NCBI GenBank assembly: GCA_000827325.1
Contig: KN832871.1
Span: 1,860,001 to 1,924,000, forward strand
Source of the DNA: Oidiodendron maius Zn
Taxonomy: Eukaryota > Ascomycota > Leotiomycetes > Myxotrichaceae
Direction: 5' to 3'
DNA length: 64,000 nucleotides
Below the pieces are notes generated by a model. The model did not search any database, was not told the origin of the DNA, and saw only the letters and a program-made list of their open reading frames with translations. A program made the position numbers and the translations under genes. Shown here piece by piece: positions 33,122 to 45,219 of the stretch (its first letter is position 1; every line of letters begins with the position of its first letter).

Positions 33122-34651
33122 ATGAGCGTCCTTCAGAATGGTGCGGCTCCTCTGCGAGCGATGGACGATGAATCCGATGTGGAGGAGGAGGCTCTCGTCG
33201 CCGATTACAGAGAGCAGGTGCAATATGAGGGGATGGAGGAACTCGAACAGGTCACCTCATTGACCATGGCGCAGCAGACAGACGATATACAATCAAGACT
33301 GGCCGCGGCTGCCCAGCCTTTGGACTTTTCTGCTCCTCTCGAAGTCAAGTTTGCCAGCTATGACAACTATTGCAGCTTGTTCCACTTCATCCTGAACTCT
33401 GACGGGCCCGTTGACCTGGAACCACCATCGGTGCGCAACCCCGAGATATATATTAATTTAGGCCTAATCTAACATGCTTATAGTACTATTGGGCATGGGA
33501 TGTCATTGATGAGTTCATCTACCAATTCAACTCTTTCTGCTCCTATCGAAACCGAGTAGCGCGCCAAGGAAGTAACGAAGAAGATATTCAAATCCTCCGA
33601 GAAGCGCCAAATACCTGGGGTTGTTATAGCGTCCTTAATGTCCTATACTCCCTCATCCAGAGGTCTCAAATCAACGAGCAATTGGCGGCCATGAAGCGCA
33701 ACGAGGACCCTATGGCAGTAGCGGGCGACTACGGCTCGAAACCCTTATATCGCATGCTAGGCTACTTCTCAATCATCGGCCTTTTAAGAGTCCACTGTCT
33801 TCTGGGAGATTTCAGTCTTGCTCTGAAGACACTCGATGATATCGAACTCAATAAAAAGGCCATGTTTGCGCGTGTCATGGCTGCGCATTTCACTACCTAC
33901 TACTACGTCGGGTTCTCATATATGATGATGCGACGATATGCAGATGCCATCCGCATGTTTAGCCACATCTTGATCTACGTCTCGCGAACGAAGAATTTTC
34001 AGAAGAATGCGCAATACGATTCGATCTCCAAGAAGAACGACCAGATGTATGCACTTATCGCAATCTGCGTTGCCTTCCACCCAACCAGGCTCGACGACAC
34101 CATCCACACTGCTCTGCGTGAGAAGTATGGAGACCAGTTGGTGAAGCTGCAACGCGGCGGACCCGAGTCCCTGCCGATTTTCGAGGAGCTTTTCCGCTCG
34201 TCTTGCCCCAAATTCATCTCGCCCACCCCTCCCGATTTTGACAATCCAGAACTCAATGTGGACCCCCTCGAGCACCACCTGGCCATCTTCATGGACGAGG
34301 TTAAGACAAACATGTGGAGCCCAACGGTCAAGTCCTACCTCCGCCTGTATACCACGATGGATCTAAAGAAATTAGCGGGTTTCTTAGAGGTTGAACCGGA
34401 GAAATTGAGGGGCTGGCTGTTGGTAAACAAACAGCGAAGCAGGCAGACTCGTTGGACTGACAACGGCCTGTTGGATGGTGAAATTGTGACTTCGAGCGAT
34501 CTCGACTATGCTATGCAAGGAGTAAGTGACTCTGACTCGCCTGCCCAATCTGTGGCTAACTCAATCACAGGACTTAATCCACATCTCTGAAGCCAAGGTA
34601 GGCCGTAAACTGGTAGACTGGTATCTGCGTAACCTGGCTCGGACATATTAG
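33122..34651 (+). CDS. Eukaryotic translation initiation factor 3 subunit L
   Basis: eIF3l is a PCI-type subunit of the eIF3 complex on the 40S ribosome; budding yeast lacks it but filamentous fungi keep it. Exons 33122-33430, 33484-34521 and 34571-34651 give 475 aa, the usual size. Family blocks: FASYDNYCSLFHFILNSDGP, YYWAWDVIDEFIYQFNSFC right after intron 1, GCYSVLNVLYSLIQRSQINE, LYRMLGYFSIIGLLRVHCLL, HFTTYYYVGFSYMMMRRYAD, and the end VGRKLVDWYLRNLARTY. I chose the ATG at 33122 (SVLQNGAAPL) over an in-frame upstream extension, because the DNA before it looks like an untranslated leader with CAA repeats. Confidence 0.96.
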
Positions 34652-35352
34652 ATAGATATTATTCCTCACTCTCTGTTACGCTGGCTTCTGGGACTCTGCA
34701 TGGATGGCGTATCGGGGTGAAGGAGATCCTGTGTGCTTACCTGTTAAATGACTTTGCGTCCAGCCGGCCTATCTGAACACCGACTAGATAATGTACCCCT
34801 GGAATAAAATCGGGGTTTTATTCAAATTAGGAAGATATCGAATATATGGCCATAGACAAACACTACTGTGTGGTTATATACCTTTGTTGATCTGTTATGC
34901 TGTGGTGTTGTGACAAGTAGCTTGCTGGCAGGGTTAAGACAAACATATATGGAGGGGAGCGCGAAACCCGACCCCATCTCCCTCGGTCTCTGCCCTCAGT
35001 CTTCAACAACAACAACAACAACAACACCATCGTTAAAATCCTCCTCCTTCTATACTACGTAAGTTGGCCCTTCATGTCGTCTGTCGCCAATCATACCGTG
35101 TATGCGCGGACCGTGGTTGTGCGACACACCTTATCGCAGCCGCGTCCAGCCCTTCATACAGCCAGCATATACTACATCGTCAAATAATTGAATACAGCTA
35201 GCTCCTCGAGATCGCTCTCTCTAGTAGTGCTAACAACTGCGCAGGCCACTATAATCGATGCAGTTATTTCACCTTCACCTCCCAGCTGTCTTTCGAGGCT
35301 TCACTGGATCCTACGTGGTCCGTAACCCAGCGCAATAACACTGGCTTGCACC
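34652..35352. promoter_or_regulatory. USP gene upstream region with (CAA)n repeat
   Basis: 701 bp. A (CAA)8 microsatellite lies at about 35004-35027, in what may be the 5' leader. No gene is supported. Confidence 0.45.
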
Positions 35353-37198
35353 ATGTCGTCAACGTCGTCGTCCCCTTCGCCGAATCGGTCTACGTCTCCA
35401 AACACTCCGCTCACTCCTCCCTGCCTCCCTGCCTCCGACGGATATATTAACTCTCTGCGACTGGACCCCATAATCGAGCACGTCCAGGCGGACCATGTGC
35501 AACGCACGAGAGCGCCTTCAGTCTCGTCCGTGTCCTTCAAAGGAGGCTCAAAAGGTTCGCAAATATCGACGGCAGCTCAGCCAAAGGCAAAGCTTGTATC
35601 CCGGATCAGAGACTCGTCTCCTCCGCCCCCAAGGCAAGCTTTCCCGTTTCTTTAAGTGTCGTCGAGCAATTTTTGGGCCTGAAATAGAGGCGTGGGCGTC
35701 GGACTGCTACTTATACCCACGCCCAAAGTACCCCACGCTCGTCCGTATGTACACATGTACTCATACTCGCTTATACTGCCCGAGTTACAAGCTTGCAGCT
35801 GATTAAACCCCACGTTCCTCTCCTGTCGTGGGCTTTGTTTCAGTCGTACCGTGTGCAAATACTCTCATCCTTGTCTCCTTATACCTGTCGGAAGTTTGTG
35901 GGCGCTTGGCACTGACTGTAGATCGCACTAAACAGTAGATTCCAGCACCATGTCTCCTTCGACAATTTCACTGGCGGGGAACCAACAGCCAAGAACGCCG
36001 TCTCCTTCACCCTCAATGTTAGGCATAAGGGATATCAGTTCAAACGGAGATCACGCACGTTCATGGTCGGTCTAGACGAGAACGATTACTCCGATATTGC
36101 GCTGCAATGGATGCTCCAGGAACTGGTTGACGACGGGGATGAAATTATCTGCCTCAGGGTCATAGAGAAGGATGCTAAGATCGTGAGCGACAGGAATTTA
36201 GAGCGGAGACAGTACCAGAAAGAAGCGAGGACGCTGATGGAACGAATCCAAATGAAAAACGATGATAATAGGGCAATTGGAATTATACTGGAGTTTGCTG
36301 TGGGAAAGCTCCATGCAACATTCCAGAAGATGGTTCGTATTGTTTTACCCCTTTAAGTAGCCAGGTTAATTGCCCTGCTAATAAACTGGTATCTTAGATA
36401 CAAATCTACGAACCGGCAATGCTTATTGTTGGTACTCGTGGCCGAAGTCTAGGGGGTTTCCAAGGGCTTGTTAGCAATCGAAATTCTTTTTCAAAGTGGT
36501 GCTTGCAATACTCGCCCGTACCAGTGGTTGTGGTACGTCCTACAGAAAAGAGGATGAAGAAAAAGAACAAAAGAGGCGCGGATCCAACGCGCCGAGACTA
36601 CATCCGAATATTAAGGGAGAGTGGAATTGAGCAGCATGAGACTGAGGCTGGGACAAAGAACAGCATATTCGAGGAAGCAAACCACCCCGATGTTGAAGCA
36701 TATGAAGTAGCTGCTGCTGTAGGTCTACAGTCAGGATTTGACCCCACCCTGGATGCATTTAATATTGACCACGATCGGACACTGCCGAATGTAGACTGGT
36801 CGAGGATTGATCTGGCCGGCACTGCACAAGGGAGATTCTCGCCTGAGCATCGCTCCTGCAGTCCTAGGCTCCACCTGAGGCGCCATAAATCGTCTCAGGT
36901 CGAAAGCTCCGGTGGCAGTGGAGAAGAATCTAGCGAAAGATACGACGACGATGATGATGAAGAGGATGACGAGGATGACGAAGGCGAGTTTGTGGCCTTG
37001 CCAGGACATGCACTTTTGGCAAATGGCGACGAGATCCCCGAAATTGACAAGAAGCAAAGACTGCATGAGATGGAGATGGCCGAGGCTGCCGCTCTGGCTG
37101 CAAGGAAGTCCTCTATTGGCTCTGCAGATAGTACAGGCTCGCCACTCTCTGTAAACGACGAAGACGAGGAGGGAGGCAGTACAGTGAAGCTAGCATAG
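35353..37198 (+). CDS. Universal stress protein (UspA) domain protein, fungal long form
   Basis: USP domains bind ATP or signal stress; the fungal long forms are of unknown role. Exon 1 (35353-35633), exon 2 (from 35936 or 35939 to 36332) and exon 3 (36398-37198) give about 491 aa. The first 94 residues are Ser/Pro-rich. Then come FQHHVSFDNFTGG, RRRSRTFMVGLDENDYSDIA and LQELVDDGDEIICLRV, opening the USP fold, and EPAMLIVGTRGRSLGGFQG with the Gly-rich ATP loop near residue 235. The tail has a very acidic tract (DDDDDEEDDEDDEGE) and a C-terminal helix. Intron 1 (about 302-305 nt) is best explained by a GC donor (AG|GCAAGC) at 35634; a GT at 35646 is also in phase but weaker. Confidence 0.87.
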
Positions 37199-38226
37199 TG
37201 ATGCGAAGCACTCCTTAACGGCGATTATGATATTACGATCTTTTATGATGTTTTGCATGGCAGGCTGCGTATCGAGTAGCATGGTAGTGAGCGTAGTGAC
37301 AGGTCTTACTTCTCTTGCTAGTCAACTATTTCACAGAAGTTCCCGCGTTTGCGGGCTGACACTTTCGTTTTAATAAGTGTTTATACCATCTCTGAATGTG
37401 CCAAGGCACTGTATGGTCATGATCTGAGTCTGTCGGTATGCGGTTACCAGTTTTCTTAAGAATTCTATTTGTTCTCTGGATTAAGATTCCACAGATAACT
37501 TGGCAACATCCACAACTGTACGGTCCAACTATTCTTGACCCCAGGTGCCCATGAGAAGTTACTATTGACGGAACAAGGCGGAGAGCCAGCGTGGAAAAGG
37601 GGGGTACACGTGATCCAAGACCAGGTACCAACGCGACTCAGGTACAGCTTCACCTGCACCAGAACTCCTAAACCAGTATTTTTGTATGCTTCGTATATGG
37701 ACTACACGGAGTATCGCAATTGTCCGTACTGGTCCCACTCCACCTTGTCCGCGGGTGTGTCATGCTCGTATATGGGCGGACTCTGGATACGACCAGGTTG
37801 CTTAAAATAGTCTAGAGGGCTGGAAACTTGGCCATTGACCGCTCGCTAAGGAAAAGACCGCGAATGTCATCCTCTCGTCCCTGTTCTCGTAGCAACCCCC
37901 TTCGCTCTCCGCTTCTCGCGACATCACTTTCGTTCTTCTCTTCGTATTGTTTATTTCTTCATTGTGTTCATATTTACAGCGGCCTCACTCGCTTGGCCCA
38001 TATATTATTGGGTGCTCGAGTTTGACCGCACCCCGAGCCCTCGCGGCGGCAATCAGGGGACTGATTCGATTGTCTCACATTCCGGACAACGCCTCACAGC
38101 ATCTGCATACTCCTCATCCTGCATATAGTCGAGTGAGCGACAGATCAAAAGGACCCCTTCGTTCTCTACTCGAGATAAGGAGTCTCTGAAGACCGAGCAG
38201 AGGATTCAAAGGCGCTGACAGACAAG
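37199..38226. other. 1 kb intergenic region upstream of a secreted protein gene
   Basis: A region between two plus-strand genes. The last 350 bp are C/T-rich and probably hold the promoter and leader of the downstream gene. No supported gene. Confidence 0.4.
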
Positions 38227-39193
38227 ATGATGGGCCGGCGAAGCCTACGCCTCTTTTCCATCCTTCTCCTCTTCCTCTCGACTTTCGTTGCGGCATGGCC
38301 TTGGCCACGATGGCTGCCGGAGATAGATGCTTTAGTTGTGCGGGATCAGTCGAGCAGTGAGTACACTAACTAGCAGTCGTCAATATCATACAGCTTTCTA
38401 ACAATTCCCAGCGAGCGCGTCTCAAACACAATCAAATACCTCCCCTACGGGCTCTCAATCTAACTCTCAGTCCGGCTCCCAAACCCAATCCTCTTCATCT
38501 ACGAAACAACAGACCTCCTCCTACTCGGTAGAAACCGATGTAAAGACTATAGTGTCGGGCGGCCACACGTTTACCACTACAGAATACCAGACTATCACTC
38601 CTGCTCCAGCAACGACAACGTCGGGAGGCTCGAGTGGTGCTTCCTCCCCTACCTTTGATCCCTCGCTACCAGCTGGTGCCATTACCTTGATAACACCAGC
38701 TGTGATCTCCGGCCCTCAGTACTACAAAGTTGGCGATAATGTCACCTTTGTCTTCGGATACACAAATGTGCTGGCTACACCCACAGCCGTCGATATCTTG
38801 GCCACCTGCACCGCCAACCAGCAAATGTACACGATGGCTACGAATCACAAAGTGAGCAACTCGACTGGGACGATGATCTGGGATACTGGAGAGTATCAAG
38901 CAACCGCGCTATCAGATCCGTTGTTGACCGAAACTTATACCCTAATCATCTATGATGCGGCATCTAGCATCAGTGCCACTGCTCAGGCGGGATACTTGGC
39001 CGTTTACGACCAGTATACCTTTGGGATGTACACGCCGCAGCCGTACACACCTCTAGGACAGTTCCAGTGTGCCACGTGTAGCGGAGCCATGAGTGATATG
39101 GAAAGAATGGCATTGACCACGGCGCTCGGAATGAGCATGATTACAATATTGAGCTTCACTTGGTTCGTGTGTGGATGGGGTGTCATTTGGTGA
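38227..39193 (+). CDS. Secreted or membrane-anchored fungal protein, DUF7137-like
   Basis: Exons 38227-38356 and 38412-39193 give 303 aa. The N-terminus is a strong signal peptide (LRLFSILLLFLSTFVAAWP). A Ser/Gln/Thr-rich, probably O-glycosylated stretch follows (about residues 44-105). Then comes a domain with GAITLITPAVISGPQYYKVG, a beta-sandwich-like region (VTFVFGYTNV, ATCTANQQMYTM, TYTLIIYDAASS) and the conserved-looking FGMYTPQPYTPLGQFQCATC. The last 20 residues are hydrophobic (MSMITILSFTWFVCGWGVIW), so it is a type I membrane or GPI-like protein. I think this is the fungal DUF7137 family, but the name is from memory. A wall or surface role is inferred from the architecture. Confidence 0.82.
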
Positions 39194-39476
39194 AATTGAG
39201 CGAATAAAATACAGCATGGATGGCTTGGTGTTTAGGCCTTCATACACTCCTTAAATGATCGGGATATGGTGTTCGGGCATCACGGTTTTGATATGGTTTC
39301 ATGACTGCGTAAGTTAGATAGCGGTATAGTAAAAGCTAATAGGTTTGGGACGATTCTCATATAACATCAATCATATCTTATTTTAATACCCTTCCCCTCC
39401 ATTTGGTGGCTTGAAGTTCAATATCCACGCGGCCTCTGTATCAATCACTGAATTTCTCGACGGAGTCCAACTATTC

Positions 39477-40937
39477 CTAGATGAGCTTCAAAGAAAACCC
39501 GCCTCCCTTTTCCTCATCCTCCCTTCCAGCAAATATACCACTAAAGTCTGTAGCCTTGATCTCTGGGACCTTGCCTCTAGCTGGTGCATTCGGCGTGACC
39601 CGCCTCCTCCTCTTCTCCTGGCCTGCCTTACTCGGAAACGTAGGGAACATTTCTGTACTCTTTGGCTTTGGGTCCTCTCTGAAGAAGGTATGTTCCAGGA
39701 CCTCTCTTGCGCTCGGCCTCCGCGCTGGATTGAGCTCCAGCAGTGACACCAAGAGGGAGCTTCCTGCCGACGTGAGGAAAGGGAATTTGGCACGCAGCAC
39801 CGAACCCTGGGAAACAGGATTTTTAGGGAGACGCAGAGATCGTGCGTTGGGAAGGCGTTTGAAACCCGGCCATGTGTCATCAGTTGGTATCCCGCATAGC
39901 TCAAAGATTTTGGAGAGCTCGTCGACCTCGTTCTTGCCTTGTAGGAGAGGTTCTTTTGTAAGTAGCTCTCCAAATATGCAGCCCACACTCCACATATCGA
40001 CCGCGGTCCCGTAAATTTCTGCACCGAGTAACAGCTCTGGTGCTCGGTACCAAAGGGTTACCACTAGCTGGGTCATTTTGGGAGGAGGATCTCCGAAATA
40101 CCGGGCCATACCGAAGTCTGCAATCTTCAGCACGCCTCGGTTGTTTAGCAGAAGATTGGAAGTCTTCAAATCTCGGTGAAGAATCCAGTTTTCGTGGAGA
40201 TAGGAGACGCCAGAAGTTAGCTGCTGTAAAAGAGTTTTAATTTCGGAGTTTAAGAAAGGTTCGCTCATGTCCTCTAAGAGAGTCTTGAGGTCGTGTTCCA
40301 GAAAGTCTAGCACAAGGAAGATGCTACGATGGCCCGTTAGCAATATCCTTAAAGCGAGAGCTGCGAGAAGAACTCACTTCTCGATCTTGGTCGTGTCTTC
40401 GCCCACAACTACCTCTCTCAACGTAATGATATTCGGGTGATCACAATCCATCAACGTCTGTATTTCCCTCAATCCAGTAACTGGTATGCCGTCATGCGCG
40501 TTATCCATCTTCAACCTCTTTAACGCGACAACCTTCCCTGTTGTCATATCTTTTGCCCTTGAAACCCATCCATAAGCGCCCTCTTCTATATCGTTCAATT
40601 TCTCGTAATCCTCAACGCTCCTGCATTTCTTCCACTGTGGTGCCGGGAAGCGCAAGAGCTTCGCTAGAGGCAGTTCTTCTCGCACCGCAGGTTCTGAGTG
40701 TTCGGGGGTTAACTTCCGCCGTTTGGTAGGTCGTGAGGAAATGTCCCCATTGTGTGCTTCGGCCTCTGCTGCAGCTGCAGCTTCCTGTTGTTGTTGCTGT
40801 TCGCGGACAGCTTCCTCTGCCCTCCGTTGTTTGTCGGCCTTTGCCCGCTTCTTCTCTTCCTTTTCGCGCTTCCGCTGTGCTTCCAGGGCAGCGTCTTCAT
40901 CCTCATCAGCCCAGCGCGATTTCAATTTGCCGGTCAT
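39477..40937 (-). CDS. CDC2-related kinase of the CDK10/CDK11 (PITSLRE) type
   Basis: These cyclin-dependent kinases act in transcription and splicing in the nucleus. Exons 40378-40937 and 39477-40323 give 468 aa. The N-terminus is a charged Lys/Glu/Ala-rich coiled coil with a basic patch (RPTKRRKL) that could be a nuclear signal. Kinase motifs in order: EEGAYGWVSRA (Gly loop), VVALKRLKMD (VAIK Lys), GIPVTGLREIQTL (the PSTAIRE-position helix; PITSLRE in animals), ILHRDLKTSNLLL, ADFGMARYFG, TLWYRAPELLLG, and DMWSVGCIFGELL. All catalytic residues are intact. The C-terminus is Lys/Arg-rich (KRRRRVTPNAPARGK). Divergent from the NDUFAF7 gene with only 169 bp between starts. Confidence 0.93.
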
Positions 40938-41106
40938 CGTGATATCATTTGATTGTTGTGGAAATTATGAGCGGTCGTAGCTCGGAGATGTTGCTTTCCA
41001 GCCGAAATAATTTTCTGAATAGCTCGCGAGCAAGCTACGTCAACGTCCATCTTTAATGAAGAAGATGCTCAGGAATGCGCCAATATAACACCGAGACATA
41101 TCTGTA
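40938..41106. promoter_or_regulatory. 169-bp bidirectional promoter, CDK / NDUFAF7
   Basis: The start codons of two opposite-strand genes are 169 bp apart, so their control regions must overlap. A short out-of-frame ATG cluster near 41055 precedes the NDUFAF7 start. Confidence 0.65.
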
Positions 41107-42764
41107 ATGAGATCGGTTATATCATCTCAGGTGCGAAAATACCTGTCCAGCGCACCGCGCTGGAGGTATGTGCCTCCTTGTTCCTCAATAAGATGGTCTT
41201 CTTCGGAAGCAAGACAATGGTCTACCCCTCTAGCGAAGCAGCTTTCTGAAGCAATTACAGTATAGTCTTGGCCCTGGAATAGAGATATAATGTTCTAATT
41301 GATCTTCAGGCTACTGGACCTATTCCTTTAGCGGCTTTCATGCGAATGTGCCTAACATCCGACCTAGGCGGCTATTACATGTCAAAACAGGAGGGTCGAG
41401 ACCAATTTGGACTGAAAGGAGACTTCATTACTTCTCCTGAAATATCGCAGATATTTGGTGAGCTCATTGGCATATGGTTCGTGGCAGAATGGATGGCGCA
41501 GGGCCGAAAGAGTAAGGGAGTTGAGTTAATAGAGATTGGCCCTGGAAGAGGGACGCTGATGAGCGATATGCTACGCGTATGCCGCAGGCTCTCAGCATGG
41601 CTTCTGAATCTCATACTGACTTTCTTTGTAGACTATTCAAAATTTCTCTATGGCCTCGAGCATTGAAGCGGTGTATCTGGTAGAGGCCAGTCCAGCATTG
41701 AGAGATGTTCAGAAGCAACTCTTATGCGGAGATGCACCGATGACCGAAACATCAATTGGGTACCAGAGTACGAGCAAATATGCAAATCTCCCCATCATAT
41801 GGACAGAAAATATACGCTTCATTCCATCAGGCTAGTTACTCCTCGAGAGCTATCAACTTCGTTACTAACATCAAGCACAGAAGCGAGCAAAACTCCCTTC
41901 ATCATCGCTCATGAGTTTTTTGATGCCCTTCCAATACACGCTTTCCAATCTGTGGCTCCTTCTGAAGAGCCTCTACCAAACACAATCCAAACCCCAAGCG
42001 GCGTGCATAACCTTACACCCGAAGCTGCAAAGAGCCGCCAGGCCAGAGAACCACAGTGGAGGGAGTTGGTTGTCTCCCCAACTCCTCCGGACGCAACGCA
42101 CGCCTCCCTTCACACCCCGAAGTCACAACAATCTTCAAATCCTCCTCCAGAGTTCCAGCTCACCCTCTCCAGGGCTTCCACGCCGCATAGCCTATACCTT
42201 CCTGAGATATCACCCCGGTACCGAGCTCTGAAAGCTAGACCGGACTCCTTGATTGAGATATCACCCGAATCCCATGCGTACGCCCAGGAATTTGCGCGCC
42301 GTATAGGTGGAACGACAGAAGAGCCAAAGTCAAAGCCGTCAGGCGCTGCAATCATCCTTGACTACGGGCCTGCCGACACCATCCCGACCAACTCTCTTCG
42401 AGGAATTCGGGCACACCAGAGAGTATCACCCCTTAGCTCCCCTGGACTAGTGGATCTATCAGCCGATGTAGACTTTATTGCCTTGGCTGAGACAGCCATC
42501 GAGGCGTCGCCTGGAGTTGAGGTACACGGACCTGTAGAGCAGGGGTTGTTTTTGTTAAGCATGGGAATCAAGGAAAGAGCAGAGTTATTGATGAAGGGAC
42601 TTGATCATGATGAGGACAAGCGAAAGAGGCTTGATAGTTCGTGGAAACGACTAGTAGACCGCCATAGGAATGGAATGGGGCGGGTGTATAAAGCAATGGC
42701 CATTGTACCTGAGAGCGGAGGCGCCAGGCAGCCCGCTGGATTTGGTGGCGATGTTGTTTCGTAA
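41107..42764 (+). CDS. NDUFAF7-type mitochondrial SAM methyltransferase (complex I assembly)
   Basis: NDUFAF7 (MidA, DUF185) dimethylates an Arg of the 49-kDa complex I subunit during assembly. Five exons (41107-41165, 41214-41259, 41310-41576, 41632-41830, 41881-42764) give 484 aa. A basic presequence (RSVISSQVRKYLSSAPRWR) points to mitochondria. Core motifs: ATGPIPLAAFMRMCL, GDFITSPEISQIFGELIGIW, VELIEIGPGRGTLMSDMLR (SAM motif I), VYLVEASPALRDVQ, and PFIIAHEFFDALPIHAFQ. A Pro/Ser-rich stretch at about 240-300 interrupts the domain. Intron 4 (41831-41880) has to start with GC to keep frame; it has a perfect TACTAAC branch site, and the in-frame text stops at TAG just after the donor. Confidence 0.9.
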
Positions 42765-43304
42765 GTAGAGATGGAGATACCGACTTGTCTGACTAGCTGT
42801 ACTGTACGAGATACAAATAAAATGAAGCGAGAAGATAGATTATTATAAAGGCAAAAGAGCATTGTTTGACTATAGACATTCTAGGTGTTGAAATATTGTA
42901 CTGTTGGATTATCTCTCCCTATTCTACAATCTTCGAAAGAGAATGAAGGCGTGTTTTGACCAATTATGCGTAGTCGTTTCAACAATAGATGGAAATATAG
43001 CCCAGAAGTTCGTGTTAATACCTAGAAGAGTTATATCATATATAAGATTCTTGGCTCGGTGAGGAGGGAGACGATTCATACTACTTAAATTTCGAAATGA
43101 TATTGGACGCGCTTTTGCTGGGGTTTTAATATCACTATATCTGTGATACGAATAATGATATACATGAATTTAATATAATAGATTATACACTTGCTGCCTG
43201 ACCCCAGAAGGCATAAGTCAGTTAACTCCTGGTATATATGCTATATCCCATGCCGTACCCGTCCATTACTTTACACTTTACAATGAAATGCCTTCGACGA
43301 ATTC
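42765..43304. other. Intergenic region between convergent genes
   Basis: 540 bp, strongly AT-rich, with several AATATA-type stretches suited to 3' ends of both flanking genes. Nothing else seen. Confidence 0.4.
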
Positions 43305-45219
43305 TTAGGTAGTGGTATAGCCTATTATCTCTCTATCATCATCTACCAATCTTCCATACCTACGTGATATTAGCATATATCAGACCAGAGTAAAACGGGC
43401 AAACTTACTCAAGAAGCAATCTAAAGAACCATACTTCCAAGTCCTCATTCCTCAATACCTTCTCCGCCCACTGCCTCCCTTGCAGGGCAATTCGTTCCGC
43501 CGCTGTCTTTCCTGCAAGCTCGTCCCCAAACCACCTTGTAGCCTCCACCCACTCATCGCCCCGGAGACTGAGCGGGACAAAATGCACCCACGGCTTCAGC
43601 CATTCCTCATGCCACTCCCTAAAAATCGCCATTTTGTACACCAAACTCTTACTCTTTAAAAATGCATAAAATCTTCCACTGAAGGCATTTCCATCCATGT
43701 CAAGCAAGTATTTGTATTTCCAAGCGGCTTGTTGGTCTTCTGCATCTTTCAGTTCGAAGAACTCCTTCTGAGCGTCACAATCGCCTGGATCGCATTGACC
43801 AATATGAGAGAAGTGGACATCAAAATTGTCCTTGAAGCTACTGCGGGGAACCTGTTTTACCTGCCATTCTTCCTTTGACCCTGTACCCCGGTCCTCAAGG
43901 ATCATTGCTTGGTCCTTGCCATTGATTTTTTGGACCACATGTTGACGATGTTGCCGTCTCCAACCCCCGTCTCTACTGAAACCGCCGGTAGTAGAACCCC
44001 TCCAATATAATAAATCCGATTTATCTTGCCAGTCCATGTCTAGCGACTCGTTATACGGCACTTTGCCATACCAATACCAAGGAGAGGGATAGAGAATATC
44101 AGAATAGGATGATACTTTAGACTGGGAGAAAATAGGAAAGAGGTCGTGGACAATATTAAATGCGTTTGGGCGATCAAAGAATCCGTATGTCTCACTGAAA
44201 GACGGCGACTGGCAGATATCTGAGAATGCGGTCTGGTTGTAGATGAAACCTAGATCGGTCACAGAGTAGCTATCATAGTTATCCTTCTTGGGTCCATCGC
44301 CTAGGGCTCTGGCAGGGCTATCCGGTGGGCAAGACATCCTCGAATGCGTCCAGGTAGGTTGATGGGCAAAGGTGTTGAATCGAGTAGTCTTAACCTCATC
44401 AATGCGCAGGCCATCATTAATATCTGATGGCCGTTTGGACCAAGAGTTTCTCGGAGCGGTAGCAGCATTTGCTGCTGGCATCGCAATCTCAGTTGCCTCA
44501 GCCACGAGCCTTGTAAGGTCGTCGTAAGGCACAATAACGCGAGGCTCATCGTGGACGTTAAAGCAGAGGTCCATGTCCGGCAGGTGCTTGATAAAGTCCT
44601 TTGACATGCCTTGGAATGCTTCTTCCAGCCAATCCCCTCCTTCTGCTTTTGTGATCTCTCCATTCCGGATCATGACATTAAACAAGCTATTACTGAAGCC
44701 CTGTGCTTCGCGTGCTCGGGCCCTTATAGTCGATGGCTTGATGCCCCAGAAAGGGGTCAAAGATTGGTGTATGGAATCGTACTCATCAATCAATTGTACG
44801 CGCTTCATCTTGGCAAATGAGTACCACTTGTCGAAGTTCGGAGGAGGCGGTATGCCATATCGCCGTCGATATTCTTTCACTGCCTGGACCAGAGTTTGGG
44901 ACTGCTTTGCCAATGTTTCCTCAAAGGCCTTCTCCGCGTCCTTCGATAGCTGCCATATTGGATGGCTATTGTACACCTTCGGCTTCGGTTTTTCGGAGCT
45001 TGTAACAGGAGGCTGCTTTGGTTTAAGTTGGGTATTGTCTACTGGAGGGATAGGTGGTGACCGCAACCAGTATATCAAGCACGTCGCGACTGCGAACAAG
45101 GTTACCAGCGTGACAATCTGTCTCGACCGGAACCTCCTTTTTCTCCTTAAGACAAATCCTCTGTAGGCAGGCAATTTGGCGGGATGGCCGTATAATGGAG
45201 AGGCAGCATGGTCCGACAT
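43305..45219 (-). CDS. Glycosyltransferase family 90 (CAP10-like) type II membrane protein
   Basis: GT90 enzymes transfer xylose or glucose in the secretory pathway; Cryptococcus CAP10 is needed for its capsule. Exons 43409-45219 and 43305-43359 give 621 aa. A basic cytosolic tail (RRKRRFRSRQ) precedes one membrane anchor (IVTLVTLFAVATCLIYWL), giving type II topology. Family motifs: DLLYWRGSTTGGFSRDGGWR, KYKYLLDMDGNAFSGRFYAF, SLVYKMAIFREWHEEWLKPW and HFVPLSLRGDEW. The short last exon restores the usual end LLLEYGRLVDDDREI; without that splice the protein would stop at LLLE. The acceptor substrate is unknown. Confidence 0.9.

Noticed and set aside
39481-40014. 177-codon plus-strand frame
   Set aside because: It lies antisense to the conserved kinase domain of the CDK gene.
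43409-43420. GT90 protein ending at LLLE
   Set aside because: A GTAAGT donor overlaps the stop, and the next exon restores the conserved C-terminus EYGRLVDDDRE.
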